A stretch of 64,000 bases of DNA from Cephalopachus bancanus (lineage: Eukaryota > Chordata > Mammalia > Primates > Tarsiidae), in NCBI GenBank assembly GCA_027257055.1, contig JAPVLO010000970.1, positions 124,001 through 188,000 of the forward strand, read 5' to 3'. Shown piece after piece: positions 35,910-48,264 of this stretch; the first letter of the stretch is position 1; each line of letters opens with the position of its first letter. Below the pieces are notes generated by a model. The model was not told where the DNA came from. It ran no database searches and worked only from the letters and a program-made list of their open reading frames with translations. The translations under genes and the position numbers were made by a program.

Positions 35910-36252
35910 ATAATAAAGAAGGACAAAATTATGAACTTTGTAGCAACTTGGATGGAAGTAGAGTCTATCATATTCAGTTATTTATCACAGAAACAAAGAA
36001 CTGAATACCACATGTTCTCACTCATAAGCGGACCCGCTGAACATTTATCACAATACTATAAGAAAGAGGTTGGCAGTAGCAAGATGCTGCCAGGAGAGGA
36101 TGGGAGGGGGCACATAACACCAACAAGGATACCTGATCCCAAACCAGGCAAAGTGGGGACCAAAGAGAGGACCAAACTTTACCTGTATGATGACCACTTG
36201 TATATCTAATCCTAAATTGTACCCCTCATCTTAAAAAAAATACAAAAATAAA
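35910..36252 (+). mobile_element. LINE-1 3' end, 5'-truncated, sense
   Basis: aacttggatggaagtagagt, acatgttctcactcataagc and gaggatgggagggggcac are the end of ORF2 and the 3' UTR. The tail is A-rich. The flanking words aagaaaca at about 35903 and 36254 are a candidate TSD. Same 3'-end family as 28575 and 51913. Confidence 0.85.
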
Positions 36253-36261
36253 AGAAAGAAA

Positions 36262-37130
36262 CAGTGGATGAAGGGGAGGTAGAGAATAAGAATACAATAA
36301 AGTAGCGAGGAGCATTGTCCAAGTGGAGTTTAGAACAGGGAGAGTATCATGAAAGATGTGAGACTTGAGCTGACCTTTAAAGACAGTTCATATTTCGGCA
36401 TGTAGAAGGGAGAGATGACTATCCAGTCTGGTCTAGTAACACAAGTCTGATTGGGAGTGGGTTGGGGGCTGACCTTGAGGAAATTGACTTACTAGAGAAG
36501 AGGGCTGCGGAGGAGCTGGGAAGCAGGACAGGGGAGTTGTAGATGGAATGTGGCCAACAACAGAGAATGGCCTTGGAAAGGAATAACATAAGGAAAAACC
36601 AGGACATCGACAGGAAAAGTGGGGATAAAAAGTAAGGGAAGAAATATGAAATATTGGAAAGTTCAGACTTGGTAACAAATTAAATACTGTAGGTAAAGGA
36701 GGAGAGAGCAAAGAGAATCAACATTCTAAGTAGATAAGATCAAAATAGCAATGGTGATTCAGAGAGTATTGGGAGGAAAAAAATCTGCTTTGAGGAGTGG
36801 TAAAGAAAGAGTTTAGCTTTATGTACGTTTTTCAGGTGTCTTTATTTGGTGAGAAATGGTTTGAAATATGCTGTGGCTTGAATGGAAAAGCAGGAATAGC
36901 CATTTTGAATTTAGAATTTGTTTGAGAATAATGATGTCTATAACCCATCATAGAATTCTGAGGGAGATAATTAGACAAATGTATTCTTAGGGTTGGGTGT
37001 GAGAGCTAGACACAGTAGGAACCTTGAAGAAGGAAGAGGTGGCAACAAAGATTGAAAAGAAGGAAGGATCAGAGAGGTAGTAGGAGAACCAGAATGCTGT
37101 ACACATAATATAAACTAAGATGAGGGCATT
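36262..37130. other. Purine-rich anonymous DNA
   Basis: Plus strand is strongly A/G-rich (gggagaga, ggaggagagag, gaaggaaggatcagagagg). No repeat or exon recognised. Confidence 0.4.
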
Positions 37131-37148
37131 TCAAGAATTAGGGAGTTA

Positions 37149-37450
<302 letters not shown>

Positions 37451-37964
37451 GATTTAGGGAGTTATGTCAGATGCCAAAAGAAGAAATTGAGAAGAGTAGG
37501 AAGTTAAAAATTCTTTTAGCTGTGTTAGATTCTGTGTATATTAAGCTCCTTTTACCATGTAAAGTTAGAATCTCACTATAGCTCAACCTACAATAGTACA
37601 CAGTTTGATACTCTCCTATTCAGTCTTGAATTTCATTCCAAGAGGGTAGATATTCCTAGAAAAATCGTACTTGTGACTCCATTCAGCTGCATAAGCCCTA
37701 AGAATAGCATAAGACAGAAGGTTATGCATATTCTCTTAAAATATGTACGGTAGATCACAACAGTTAAACAAGATTGGATGAATTCTTCCATCAAGTTTCA
37801 GCAGGCTTTTTACCCCTATAAATAAATATTTATTCATATCAACTTTGGTATGAAGCAACTAAGATGCAGAAGTGTCAACTACTTGCTCTTAAGTCTCAAC
37901 TCATGGAATTGGAACTAGAATCCAGTTCCTCAGATTGTTTAATATGTTTCTTTTTCTTCTCTAG

Positions 37965-38039
37965 CCCACTGAAAGAATAAAGATGAACCCTCAACTCAAT
38001 GTCTTTTCTCTCGGACCTAAATCAGATCAAGACCTATTT
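37965..38039 (+). other. Candidate 75-nt coding exon (unproven)
   Basis: A strong acceptor (tgtttctttttcttctctag, ending 37964) precedes a 75-nt stretch, and a donor-like gtaagc starts at 38040. The exon would be exactly 25 codons. Only the frame matching the acceptor is open; the other two hit stops within a few codons. The translation begins PTERIKMNPQ and ends SDQDLF. I do not recognise the protein. A methionine at codon 7 could also be a start. The -1 base of the donor is T, which is weak. No partner exon was found, so this could be chance or a non-coding or cassette exon. Confidence 0.3.
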
Positions 38040-38044
38040 GTAAG

Positions 38045-39140
38045 CTTACACTATAGAATTATAGAGTAAGGTGTAGGCTGTATTTGTCATGCTAGTAGTC
38101 ACCACACCTTGGGTGGATGGTTGGGCAAAACAGTGACTGAAGGATGGAGTGTGTGTCCCTAAACCTGACACTCCCTGAAATCTTCCTGAATTAGTAAGTC
38201 ATTTTATCCATATTTCCTTGCACAATAATGGCAAAGGGAAGTAATTTGAATAGCCGCTGATAAGACATTTTTGAGTCCTTGAAATGGCAATACTTCAAAC
38301 AGAATAGGAGCAGCTGTACTAAAGTTAAAAGCAAACAATTATTTCACAAATAGTCCTGGAACTTCTACCCTATCTGAGGCCTCCAAGCAATGCAAAGTCA
38401 GTCTCTTCCCTTTGGGAGAGATAAGGCACATTGCAAATAACTCAAATGCAAGACAGGATGTGTGTAAGTGCTATGTGAGCGATTCATAGCAGAGACATTC
38501 TTAGAGTGGGTTCTTGGAGGAAATGTAGAGTGCAAAGGCTTGACAGCTCTAAGAAAAGCATAAATGAAGAGATAATGAATCTATTCATTCTGCCAGTCCG
38601 CCAAGTAGTAAGACGTAATAAGTTTATGTACCAAATGAATGGTGTAACTGTGTCTATTTTTAGAGGGGACTTGAGCTCATGAGTAGGGTCCTTCCAAGTT
38701 GTCGTTTTTTGTTTAAATTTCCCTTGAGCAATAAAATAAAATTCATTCAACTGCCAGTTTTATCATGTGTTATGTCTTGGCTTTAGACCTGGAAAGGTTG
38801 GAAAATTAGGGAAATATTAGTGTTTCATAGTGGGAACACCAGGACAGGATAGGTAGCTTGCCCAGGATCAAGAGTAGCAAAAGTATCTAAGTGCCTTGTT
38901 ATTTGTGTGGTGTACAGCATTCTGTTGTTTAGTGCTTTGCAATACAGCGTAACTATTTTAGTGAAGAGTGCTGAGACACTAAATACCAGATTCTTGGTCC
39001 AAGCCATTATCTGTTAATTCTGGAATCCTTGGCGTTTTCTGACGTAATCATGCCCAAGCTTGATCACCCAAATTTTGTAGATTGTTCAGAGTGTCCCTTG
39101 TGCTTATCTCATCTATTGGCTCAGCTTCCATCTTCATTCA
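38045..39140. other. Anonymous DNA
   Basis: Unique-looking sequence downstream of the candidate exon. No further exon pair recognised. Confidence 0.4.
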
Positions 39141-39149
39141 TGCCGTGTT

Positions 39150-40040
39150 CCAAAGACTGTCGCAAGATTCATCTTTATAAAACACCACATAGGATGAGTT
39201 GCCAGTTCCTGCTCTTGAAATCTGTTGAATCACTTCTCACCCCACACCCCATCACTTCCTTTCTGTTCTCATCTCTACTCAGCCTAGTTCAGGCCCTGCT
39301 GAACTCTCTCATCTGTGGATTGTGAGAGCTGACCTTTTAAGTTGATCTCCCTGGTGTAAATCCACATTTCAACTTTCTGCTAGACTAAACTTCCTGAAGA
39401 AGCATTTTATTCTCCAACTTATTAAACTTTGGTAACTGCCCATTGCCTGTAGCTCTGTTTCATAGCGAGCCTAGTTATTTGCATTTTATCTCTACAATCT
39501 TCATGTCCATCTGGACTTGCTATCTTCCTTTAAGTCAGCTCATTTTATTTCTTTTTTCCATTTTTATTTTAGATTCAGGGGTGCACATGCTCATTTTAAA
39601 AATTAAAATATTTATTTTAGTCTCATCCAAAGTAATAAACTCCATGCAGATATGAGTTGGGGTTAGTTTTAGTTTATTCCTCTTCACACTCAAATGGGCA
39701 CATTAATGAAGAGAAACAGTGTCAGCGAGTCACTGAAAATTCCCTCTCCTAAGTGTCCTAAGTGGTTGCTCACCACATAGATAGTCTCAACTCATTATTA
39801 TTATTGCAGCATTTAAGGACTGCAGCATGGCCTTGACCTTATTTACCCTCTTCTCCCTGGCAGAACTCTCCACTCCAGCCAAACTGGTTTACTTGTGGCC
39901 TCCTTAGATAAGTACTTTGACATATTCTCCTCCCTACTTCCTGAAATACCTTCCTCTACCTCCTCTTTCTCTTGATCTGTCTTCATCTTTCCCATCTTCT
40001 TTGGTTACTCTTCACTCTAACCCATCTTCCTTTTAGGGTT
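39150..40040 (+). repeat. LINE-2 fragments, sense
   Basis: gctcttgaaatctgttgaat, cttattaaactttggtaact with gcccattgcctgtagctc, and actctccactccagccaaac follow the L2 3' region in order, with an unrelated A/T-rich insertion near 39540-39830. Confidence 0.65.
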
Positions 40041-40509
40041 TTTCTGACTCCAGATGCTATTGAGTGGATCATTATCTCAGGTTTTTTTCAGGAACTAGTT
40101 ATCTAGTTCATTCACCATTGTTTCCACCATAGGTTTTGTCAAAGTCACCTTTATTATCTTGCCTCCTATGTGTCCTTGTTGTACAGTCCCCACCCTTCAC
40201 ACCTTACCACAGTACCTCCTTACCTCTTGAACACATAAATTACAGCCTTCCTAGTCTCCAAACCCGTTTTGCTATGTTTTCCTTTACTTCCAAATTAGAA
40301 TAATGAACATTTTTTGTTGAAGATCCCACCTGTGTCTGTCTCCTTAGTTCTCTTTCTTTTACCCTTAGCCCCGGGATGTTGAACATAAAGTCTGGAACTC
40401 ACCATCCTTTAGCAGCTCCTTTCTGACCCCAGGCAAAGGAGAAGGTGAACAATTGAGGTCAGGGGCATTTGTGGGGATCTTTGACATTGCCCTTAGAGAG
40501 GCCTGTTTG

Positions 40510-40720
40510 CTGCTACTGATGCCAACAATGATGACTAACATTTAGCACTTGCAGTGTCCCATGCACTGAGCTTGGTCATGGTGTCCTGGTTAATACAACA
40601 TCCCTAAGAGTCAGGGACTACTGCCATCCCCATTTTATAGATGATGAAATACGGATATAGGGGGCATTAGGCACGATTGTTAGTGGCAGAACCAGGATTC
40701 CAAAGCTGAAACTATGCTGT
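40510..40720 (+). repeat. MIR SINE, sense
   Basis: gactaacatttagcacttgc, ccccattttatagatgatga, agtggcagaaccaggattcc in MIR order; well preserved. Confidence 0.82.
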
Positions 40721-40739
40721 GCTACTTGAACAACAAAGG

Positions 40740-43115
40740 TGTAGGAGGTGTGTGGGAATCTGAGCCCCATTTCCTGCTTGCATATTCCTGCTTATGTGTG
40801 CACAGAAGTATATGCTTATGGGGTATAGCCACTGGACCCTTCTTACCCTCCCACTATCCCCTTCACTCCTGCCATTTCCTGGGTACCCACATATCTGTAT
40901 AGACAGTGCTGCAGAGTGAGCCTTCTCTTGAGTAGACTCACACAAAATGTGCAAATAAACAAGCCTTCTATGTCAAACCCGCAGCACACCCACTTTCTGA
41001 CCTGCTTGCTACCTCAGGGGCCTGAAGTGTCAGTCTGGGTTTTTGCAATCCTCCTTCCCCACTTATGGTTTGCTGTGTCTTCCCTCCCTCCTTTTCTCCC
41101 TCTCTTCCGTGTTCTCACACCCAGAGTGACAGAGATAAGAACCTGCTGACCCCAGCAGTCCTTTTCTATGCCTTGACTGCAGGAGAGGGAGCTTTCCTGA
41201 TCCACTCCCACCTGTGGGGTCTGCAGGAGAGGGAACCTTCTTGTTACTTCTCTCCCTTGTTCGCATGGTCATGACATGCACGGCCCAGAACTTTCTGGCT
41301 TGAGCCTTTTGTGTGTGCGTGCGCGCACGCGCGCACACGCACACACACAATTGAGCCTTTTGTATACACACATACACACGTGCGCGCAGAGTCTGAGACA
41401 TCTGACCTGTTCACCCTCCCATTTGTCTTGAATGGTGGGATGTGAGCTTTTTCTATTCCACTCCCACATACAGAGCTTGCAGGAGAGTGAATTTTCTGGC
41501 ACCCCAACCCTCATAGGGTGTATGCCCCTTTTCTCTCACTCAGCAACCGGGACTGAGATTTCTTAGAGTCTTTCCTATAGGCCTGGTTGACAAGAGTGAG
41601 CTTTATTATGGTGATACCCTCTTTGCCCTCTGACACACACACAGATGATACACACAGGGGTATAAGGGAATGAGGCCCATATCACTCTGTGTCTCCTCAG
41701 ATCTATATCCACACACAGCCTGTCTATGAGGGAGAGAGGAGGAGACTTCTGACCTGTTTGTCTCACATGCCTCTCATATTGGGGTGTGTTACCTCAGTTC
41801 CCTCCCACATGTGAGGTTTACAGATGGGCAAGCTTTTTGAGCTGTGCCCTATCAAACCCAGCCTGCCTTCTCAGTGTCCTTCCTACAAGCATGTTTTGTA
41901 GGATAGTGGACTTAAAAAACAATTGGTTCTGACCACAGGCATGTACACATTCATGTGTGTGTTCACTTATACACACAGTGAGAGAGAAGAATCCTTCAGT
42001 CTGTTAGCATTTGCTTTGTATGGTGGATGTGTTGAGGAATAAAAAGTAATCTGCCTCTCTTAGGGAAAAAAATAAGATCAGAAATGGGAATTTATCCTTT
42101 AAGGATGGTGGGCAACCTTCTAAGCTATAATCTGTTGGCCAGTAAGATTGAAGACTAAAAAAAGTGTCAAGGTGAACACATGTTTAGCTCTTTTCACTAT
42201 GTCAAGCAATTGACATGTAAGAAAAAGAATATGAGAATTATCTTACGACTAGTATATTTGCTTTCTCAGTCTGTATATTAAAAGCTCCTTGTCTTTTAGT
42301 TGTTTCAAAGGTTATGGAACATTGTTCAAATGATAATTATTTACATTGTAAAAGCAGTGTGAATTCTTATGATGTTTTAAAAATTTGCTAGGATTCATCA
42401 TTGAATATTCTTCCTGTACCTACCCTGTCTCTGCCTCTGTACTCCCCCAACCTCTCCCTGCCACTGTGTACAGAGGGGTGCAAGCCTCATGAGCTGGCCC
42501 ATCTTTTCTACCTTGACTTTGCAGGACTATGAACTTTTTTAAAAAACAAAAACATTCTTCCCAAACATGTACACACGCATGCGGAGTGAAGGCAAGTGAA
42601 CATGCTGGCAGGTTCTCTCCTATGCATGCCCTGCCTGTTGGAATGTGGGTTTCCTCATCCCCGCCTACTTGTGGAGTTTGCCGAGACCAGCCTCTCTCTC
42701 TTATCCTGACCTTCTCGTTCTTTCTCTCATGTGCAAACACACATGGTGTGCGTATAAGAGAGACATCTGAGCTGTCCCATTTCATCCAGCATTGCAGGAC
42801 TGTGAGCCTTCTAGTGTTACCACCCTCCCACCCTATGCATGGCTTAAACTAAAAGAAAACGAACCTTTTTATTGCAAGCTCCCAATGCACACACTGGAGG
42901 GGCTGCGATGTCAGCCACCTTATTACTGCTTTCTCTTTGCATGCTCACACATATTTATGCAGGAGCTTGAGTCTTCTCCATTCTTGATCTTTCTCTCTTC
43001 CATTTCCTCCCTCTGCCCACACGTATGTGCCCAGGATGTGTCAGAAAGTGGGCCCTTATCACCTTCGGTTCTCATACACATGTGGGTACACCAAGTTTTG
43101 GAGTTTGGTGGTTGG
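40740..43115 (+). repeat. Composite tandem array, block A1
   Basis: A degenerate ~45-bp motif (cactcccacat...gggtttgcaggagagtgagccttct) recurs at about 41200, 41456, 41800, 42510, 42660 and 42785, separated by C/T-rich and CA-rich spacers. The tag gtgagccttct also appears at 40917. All copies face the same way. Unit length is irregular and identity low, so the array is old. No coding frame is shared between copies. Confidence 0.6.
41310..41349. repeat. Alternating GT/GC/CA tract, palindromic
   Basis: gtgtgtgcgtgcgcgcacgc then gcgcacacgcacacacac: an uninterrupted purine-pyrimidine alternation that is nearly self-complementary, so it could adopt Z-DNA or a cruciform. A shorter relative is at 41366-41389. 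Confidence 0.85.
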
Positions 43116-43119
43116 TTAG

Positions 43120-43290
43120 ACCCATTGTCTCAACAGTCAGATTACCTGTGGTTGAATTCTGGCTCACTCCTTTACGAGTTTTGTCATCCTGGACAAGTAA
43201 CTTATCTTGTATCTCAATTTCCACAATGTGTAAATAGGGTAACTAATTGTGCCAGCCTCATAGGGCTGTTGTAAGCACTGAAGGAGGCAA
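43120..43290 (-). repeat. MIR SINE, antisense
   Basis: gttgaattctggctcactcc, cctggacaagtaacttatct, gggctgttgtaagcactgaa, the inverse of MIR. Confidence 0.8.
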
Positions 43291-43439
43291 TGCAAGTAAT
43301 GAGATTAACATGTAATAGACTTCCTTACCCCACATGCTTTGCCTGGAGCAACTGATTCTCGCTAGGAGAAAACTGACACCTCAGCTGCATGGTCTCAATA
43401 TGTGAAAATATTTGGGAAGTATTACCCTGGATGGCTATT

Positions 43440-45000
43440 TCATAATTCTCCTCTCTCCTCAACCCTCCAATGTCACCTCCCTTCCTTCCTCCTCACTCTC
43501 AGCTGCTGACCTTGTTTCCTCCTTCCCTGAGAAAATGGAAGCTATCAGAAGGGACCTACCAAAGCTGCCATGACATCTCCTCAATTACCTGCACGTGTGC
43601 CTAAATGTGAGCTCCCTTTCCTGTTATAGCAGATGAAGTGTCTGTACATATAGCCAGGGCCAGTTCCTCCACTTGTGTACTAGACTTCAAGCCCCTGTCA
43701 TCTGCTCAGCAACACCACTCCTGCAATTGATCCCCCTTTCTTTACTGTATCATCAACTGTTCTCCATATGCTGGAGCGTTTGTATCCATATTTAAATGTA
43801 CTGTAACATTTCTTGTCTCAAAATAATTTTTAAAATATGGGCCGGGCGCGGTGGCTCATGCCTATAATCCCAGCACTTTGGGAGGCCAAGGTGAGAGGAT
43901 TGCCTGAGCCCATGGGTTCCAAACCAGACTGGACAACTTGATGAGACCTCATCTCTACAATAAATCAAAAAATTAGCTGGGTGTGGTGGCACGTGCCTGT
44001 AGTTTCAGCTACTTGGAAGGCTGAGGTGAAAGGATCACCTGAGCCCAGCAGGTCAAGGCTGCGGTGGCTGTGAGCGTGCCACTGCCCTCCAACCTGGGTG
44101 ACAAAGTGAGACTCCAACTCAAACAAAAAAGAGTAAAAAGCACCTCTCTACCCCCAAATCTCCTCTAGTTTCTAGTCATTTCTCTGTTCCTTTTTACAGA
44201 AAAATCTTCTTGAAGCAGCCAACTCTACTCCATCTCCACTTCTCCTGTTTTCTCTTGAACATCCTCCATGTAAGGCTTTAACCTTCACCACTCCACTTAA
44301 ATTACCCTGGCTAAGGTCCCCAGTGCCTGTCACATCTCCTGATTCATTGGGAGATTTTGTCATCTTGACAGATCACACAGTTGGTTACTCTGACTGCCTT
44401 GAGGCTCTTTACATGATTTCCACGATTCCACACTCTTGGTTGTCCTCTTACCTCAGGAGCCTCTCTTTTCTGTCTCTTTTGATGGTTCTTCCTGCATTCT
44501 AAACTTTAAAGAGATACAGGGCTTAGCCTTTGGACTCTTTTTCCTACTTCTCATTACTGTTCAGCTGTTCTCATCTTGTCTCAAGGATCTCAACACCATC
44601 CTATGTGGATGACTTCTATATTTATATTTCCAGCCTGGACCGCTCTCCCGAATTCCAGATGCCTATGCATAGGTCCAACTGTGTACTGGACACCTGCCCC
44701 TGGATGTCTAATAGGCATTTTAAACTTTAACACATCCAAAGCTGAAGTTCTGGCTTTCCTCTTCCTCCTTCAAAAAGTCCCATTCCTCTCTCAGTATGTT
44801 CCAACTCAGTAAACAGCATTCCCCAATTGCTTAGGCCGAGGATGTGAAAGATTTTAATAGGCTAAACTTTGGACACTTATTTTTTTCTCTACTTTCTAAG
44901 TCCAAACCGTTATCAAATCTTGTTGATTTTGCTTACATGCCTAATGTGACTACATCCCATACACCCACTTCTCACTTTACTATTTCTGCCCTAACCTAGC
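43440..45000 (+). mobile_element. LINE-2-type reverse-transcriptase fossil
   Basis: Long sense remnant of a CR1/L2-clade LINE, split by an Alu. The reverse-transcriptase catalytic box is recognisable near 44600-44640: a YVDD (from YADD) followed by YIYISS, then a segment reading WMSNRHFKL and NTSKAEVL (44690-44760), as in L2 ORF2. Frames are broken and no full domain survives. It sits between two blocks of the tandem array. Confidence 0.72.
43839..44132 (+). mobile_element. Alu-type SINE, sense
   Basis: gggccgggcgcggtggctca ... cctgagcccatgggttcc ... gactccaactcaaacaaaaa. Interrupts the L2 fossil. Confidence 0.93.
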
Positions 45001-45036
45001 TTTTCCCTGGGCTGACAAGTGCAAGTCTTCTTGCAC

Positions 45037-45037
<1 letters not shown>

Positions 45038-45091
<54 letters not shown>
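45038..45091. repeat. (CT)27 microsatellite
   Basis: Uninterrupted CT tract of about 54 bp at the end of the L2 fossil. Confidence 0.96.
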
Positions 45092-45095
<4 letters not shown>

Positions 45096-45099
45096 GCAC

Positions 45100-47125
45100 A
45101 CGCACAGTGATCAGGAGATTGAGCCTTCTTTGTTGGATCTTCTTTCTAATAGCCCGTATGCTAGATTCTAAGCTTCCTTACCATCTGTCCTTATATGTGT
45201 GGCTTGGTGTTGTTTCATCTACAATAGAGATAATAATTGTTACCTTATGGATGTTTATGAGCAGAAATAAGTTACTTATGAAAAGCCCTTGGAACTGTGC
45301 TTGCAAATGCTACACTGGAGTTAGGAGTAAAGATAAAGGAAAAGAAGGAAGGAAAATGAAAAATATATTGGCTGTAGCTGGTGAACATTTCTGAAGGTAC
45401 ATATGTGAATGTACACAAACACACTTTCTCCTTAAAACATGTCTGGGGCACAGTCACATAAGTACCTATCCAAGGCATCCAGGACACATACACATTCCCA
45501 TTCTCACGCACACAGTGTACAGGAGAGTAAACCTTCCAATTTGCTTTCTCTCTTCCATGCCTTGAGTGTAGGACCGTTGGCATCTTAATTACCCTCCCAC
45601 ACCCAAGGCTTGCAGGAGAGTGAGCCTTCTCTTCTCTCTCCAGTGCATAGGCAGGAGTGCATGCGCATATGGTGGAGGGGGGCAAAAAACTTGGAATTTA
45701 TTTGTAAAAAATTGTGTATTCTTACATGTTTAAACTTCAGTTACCTTGAAAGTACTCTCCATTTTCAGTACACCCATTGAGACGCTTTTTCCACTGCTCA
45801 GAACGGTTTTTGAACTCATTGATTTTAATGCCTTGTAGTGCTTCTGCTATTTTTTGTTTCACCTCTTCCACATCAGCAAAGCGTTTCCCTTTGAGGACTT
45901 TTTTCATCCAGGGAAACAAAATGTTGCTTGAGGTGAGATCAAGGGAATGGGGGGGCATGGGGGTTATGCTGTTTTTGTCAAAAACTGCGGAATACGCATT
46001 GTAATGTGGGCAGGTGGGCTTGTAAAGCACTCATCATAAAATGAGCAAATGCGTTGAAAGAATCTCCAAAAAAATTCACTGAAGCTGAGCCGCCTCTCAC
46101 AACAACGCTAGCTGGTACACTGATGCCCATGGGTTCCTAGAACACTTACCTAGTGGGAGAAACCTGTACTACAAGGGGCCTACCCTCCAAAAGATAATTC
46201 TGGGTTTTTTTGGGGGGGTCTCCCCTTGTATACACAGAAGGGATGCAGCCCCTCTCACATGACCTGTGTATGGGCACATATATACATACTGCTGCCACCA
46301 ACTATCCCTTCTGGATGACAGTCCCCTGTCCCACCTCTGTGCTTGTTCCTCCTGGTTACCTGCCAGCACTGCTCCTGCGGCTGCCTTGCTGCCCATGTGG
46401 AACTCCTAGGCTGGTGCCTCTTGCTTCCTAGAGCATACCCATACATCATGCCAAGAGAGTGAGCCCTTTCCTGCTCCCTCTCTCACATCCCTTGCATGGT
46501 GGAGGGTGAGCTTTCTGAAAACCCCTCCCACATGCAGGGTTTGCAGGATGGTGAGCCTCAGCTTTCCTCACTCTCTCTTGTGCATGTGCACATACGCATA
46601 CCTTAACAAAAATAGAAACACACAGGCAATGGGAAGGAGAACGACCCCCTGCCATGTCCTTTCTCCCATCTCAGTCATACGTAGATCCTGCAGGAGTAAG
46701 GGACTTCTCTTAACTTTCTCTTGTACAGAGCACAGGCCATCACACCCAGGGACAGGCACAACCTAGTAGGGATTCTCTTGACCTGGTCCTGCTTGCCATT
46801 ACCTAGGGGAGGAGAGGGCGCCTTCTTAGGACTCCTGGACATGGGGTGTGATGGAAGGGAGCCTTTTAGCTTATTCTCACAAACCCAGTGTGTGAGGGAA
46901 ATTGTGTCTATACCTCAATACTTATGCAAGTGTATAATACGCTCACACATTTAGGGTACAGGTAATGGAATCCCCTCTTTATTCCATGCCTTCCCATCTG
47001 CACACTTATTTGTGCAAGAGTGTTTGTGAAGGTTTGTCACTTTAGATATTCACATGGACATGAGTCAGAGTGTGAGCTTTCTCTATTTTCTTCCCAGACC
47101 CAGAATTTGCAGCCAATTCATTCAG
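45100..47125 (+). repeat. Composite tandem array, block A2
   Basis: Same motif family as block A1, at about 45590 (ctcccacacccaaggcttgc then aggagagtgagccttctc), 46458, 46520 and 46665. CA-rich spacers include cacatacgcatacc. It is interrupted by a mariner-type element. Confidence 0.6.
45677..46222 (-). mobile_element. Mariner-type (Tc1/mariner) transposon remnant
   Basis: About 0.55 kb. The minus strand encodes the C-terminal part of a mariner transposase: fragments like PPHSLDL (from PPYSPDL), FPWMKKVLKGKRF, VEEVKQKIAEAL and NGEYFQG. The element ends are approximate inverted repeats (caaaaaacttggaattt on the left; the inverse of aattctgggttttttt on the right). Heavily deleted and not functional. 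Confidence 0.75.
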
Positions 47126-47129
47126 TGAA

Positions 47130-47400
47130 CCGTTTATCCATTCAGGAGAAATATTTATTGAACATCTACTACATGTTGAGTACCTTCTCTGTGCACCAGG
47201 GATACACCAGTGATCAAAACAAGAATTTCTGCCTTAGTGGGGGTAGGCAGGTAGTAAACAAAATGAGAGAGTAAAATACCTAATGTGTCAATTGGTGATA
47301 AGTGTTTTGGAGAATACTAAAGCAGGGAAAGAGGATAAGGAGTGGGTGGGGGTGGTCACAGTGGAGGTGGTAGTGGACAAGTTTCAGTGACAAACAGGGC
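47130..47400 (+). repeat. LINE-2 3' end, sense
   Basis: gagaaatatttattgaacat, gtgcaccagggatacaccag, gataagtgttttggagaata: typical L2 tail. The same type of L2 tail is embedded in the array units farther right. Confidence 0.75.
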
Positions 47401-47544
47401 AATCAGGAAAGGTTTTAAGAATAGCAAAGAGCCATTATAGCAGAAGCAGAAGGATGGGAAGTGTAAGATGTGATGGAGGAAAGAGAAAGCTGATGATTAG
47501 TATGTATCTCTAAAAGGTAAGGGCTCTTTTTAAAAAAAATCATT

Positions 47545-47723
47545 GCACCAGCTCAAAGTAAAGGTGCACAAGCAATGCAGTCAAGCAACTACCCCAAAGA
47601 CTCTTTTCAGAGCCACTTCCTAGCTTTGGCCCCCTCCCCTACCTTGGGGAGGTGAGTCTCCTCTTTTTTTTTTTTTTCCTCTCTCTCTAATTTACTTTCT
47701 AAATAAGCTATATTTTCTAATCT
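47545..47723 (+). mobile_element. Retroposed 3' end of an LTR transcript with poly-A and TSD
   Basis: The right ~110 bp match, inverted, the R region of the LTR-like element near 20760-20870: ggccccctcccctaccttgg ... taatttactttctaaataag ... tattttctaatct. The copy stops about 20 nt after the polyadenylation signal and continues straight into A residues. Flanking words aaaaaaatcatt (ending 47544, and 47724-47735) form a candidate TSD at a TTTT/AAAA-type site. This indicates L1-mediated retroposition of a polyadenylated LTR transcript. Confidence 0.62.
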
Positions 47724-47969
47724 AAAAAAATCATTATTACACTTAAAAATAACTACCAACAATGTCTTAGTATTAACACATGTCACATTGTTTAAATTCC
47801 TAGTTGTCTTAGAAATATCATAAATTGGGATCCAAGTAAGGTCCGTGCATTGCATTCAGTTGATAGGCATCTTAAGTCCCTTTGAATTATAACTTTCCCT
47901 TCCATCTGTATTTTTTTATTTCCTTATACCTTATTTATTGGAAAAAAGTAGGTCATTCTTCCTCTGCCT

Positions 47970-48262
47970 TTTTTTTTTTTTTTTTGAGTTGCAGCCTCAC
48001 TCTGTTGCCCAGACTGGAGTGCAGTGGCCGCTCTCGGCCACCGCAGCTTCGACCTGCTGGGCTCCGGCGATCCTTCCACCTCAGCCTTCCAAGTAGCTGG
48101 AATTACAGGTGCGCGCTACCACACCGGGCTGATTTTTGATTTGTTGTAGAGATGAGGTCTCGCCAAGTTGCCTGGGCGGGTCTCGAACCCGCGGGCTCAG
48201 GCAATCCATTCACCTCAGCCTCCCAAGGCGCGGGATTACAGGCTGAGCCACCGAGCCCAGCT
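47970..48262 (-). mobile_element. Alu-type SINE, antisense
   Basis: gagttgcagcctcactctgt ... gtggccgctctcggccaccg ... gagccaccgagcccagct. CpG-rich young copy. Confidence 0.94.
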
Positions 48263-48264
48263 CA

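Noticed and set aside
42792..43274. 160-codon sense open frame
   Set aside because: It runs from array block A1 into an antisense MIR, with no similarity between units and no initiation or splice context.
45272..45685. 137-codon antisense frame
   Set aside because: It spans array block A2 and the edge of a mariner remnant. The composition-driven frame has no domain.
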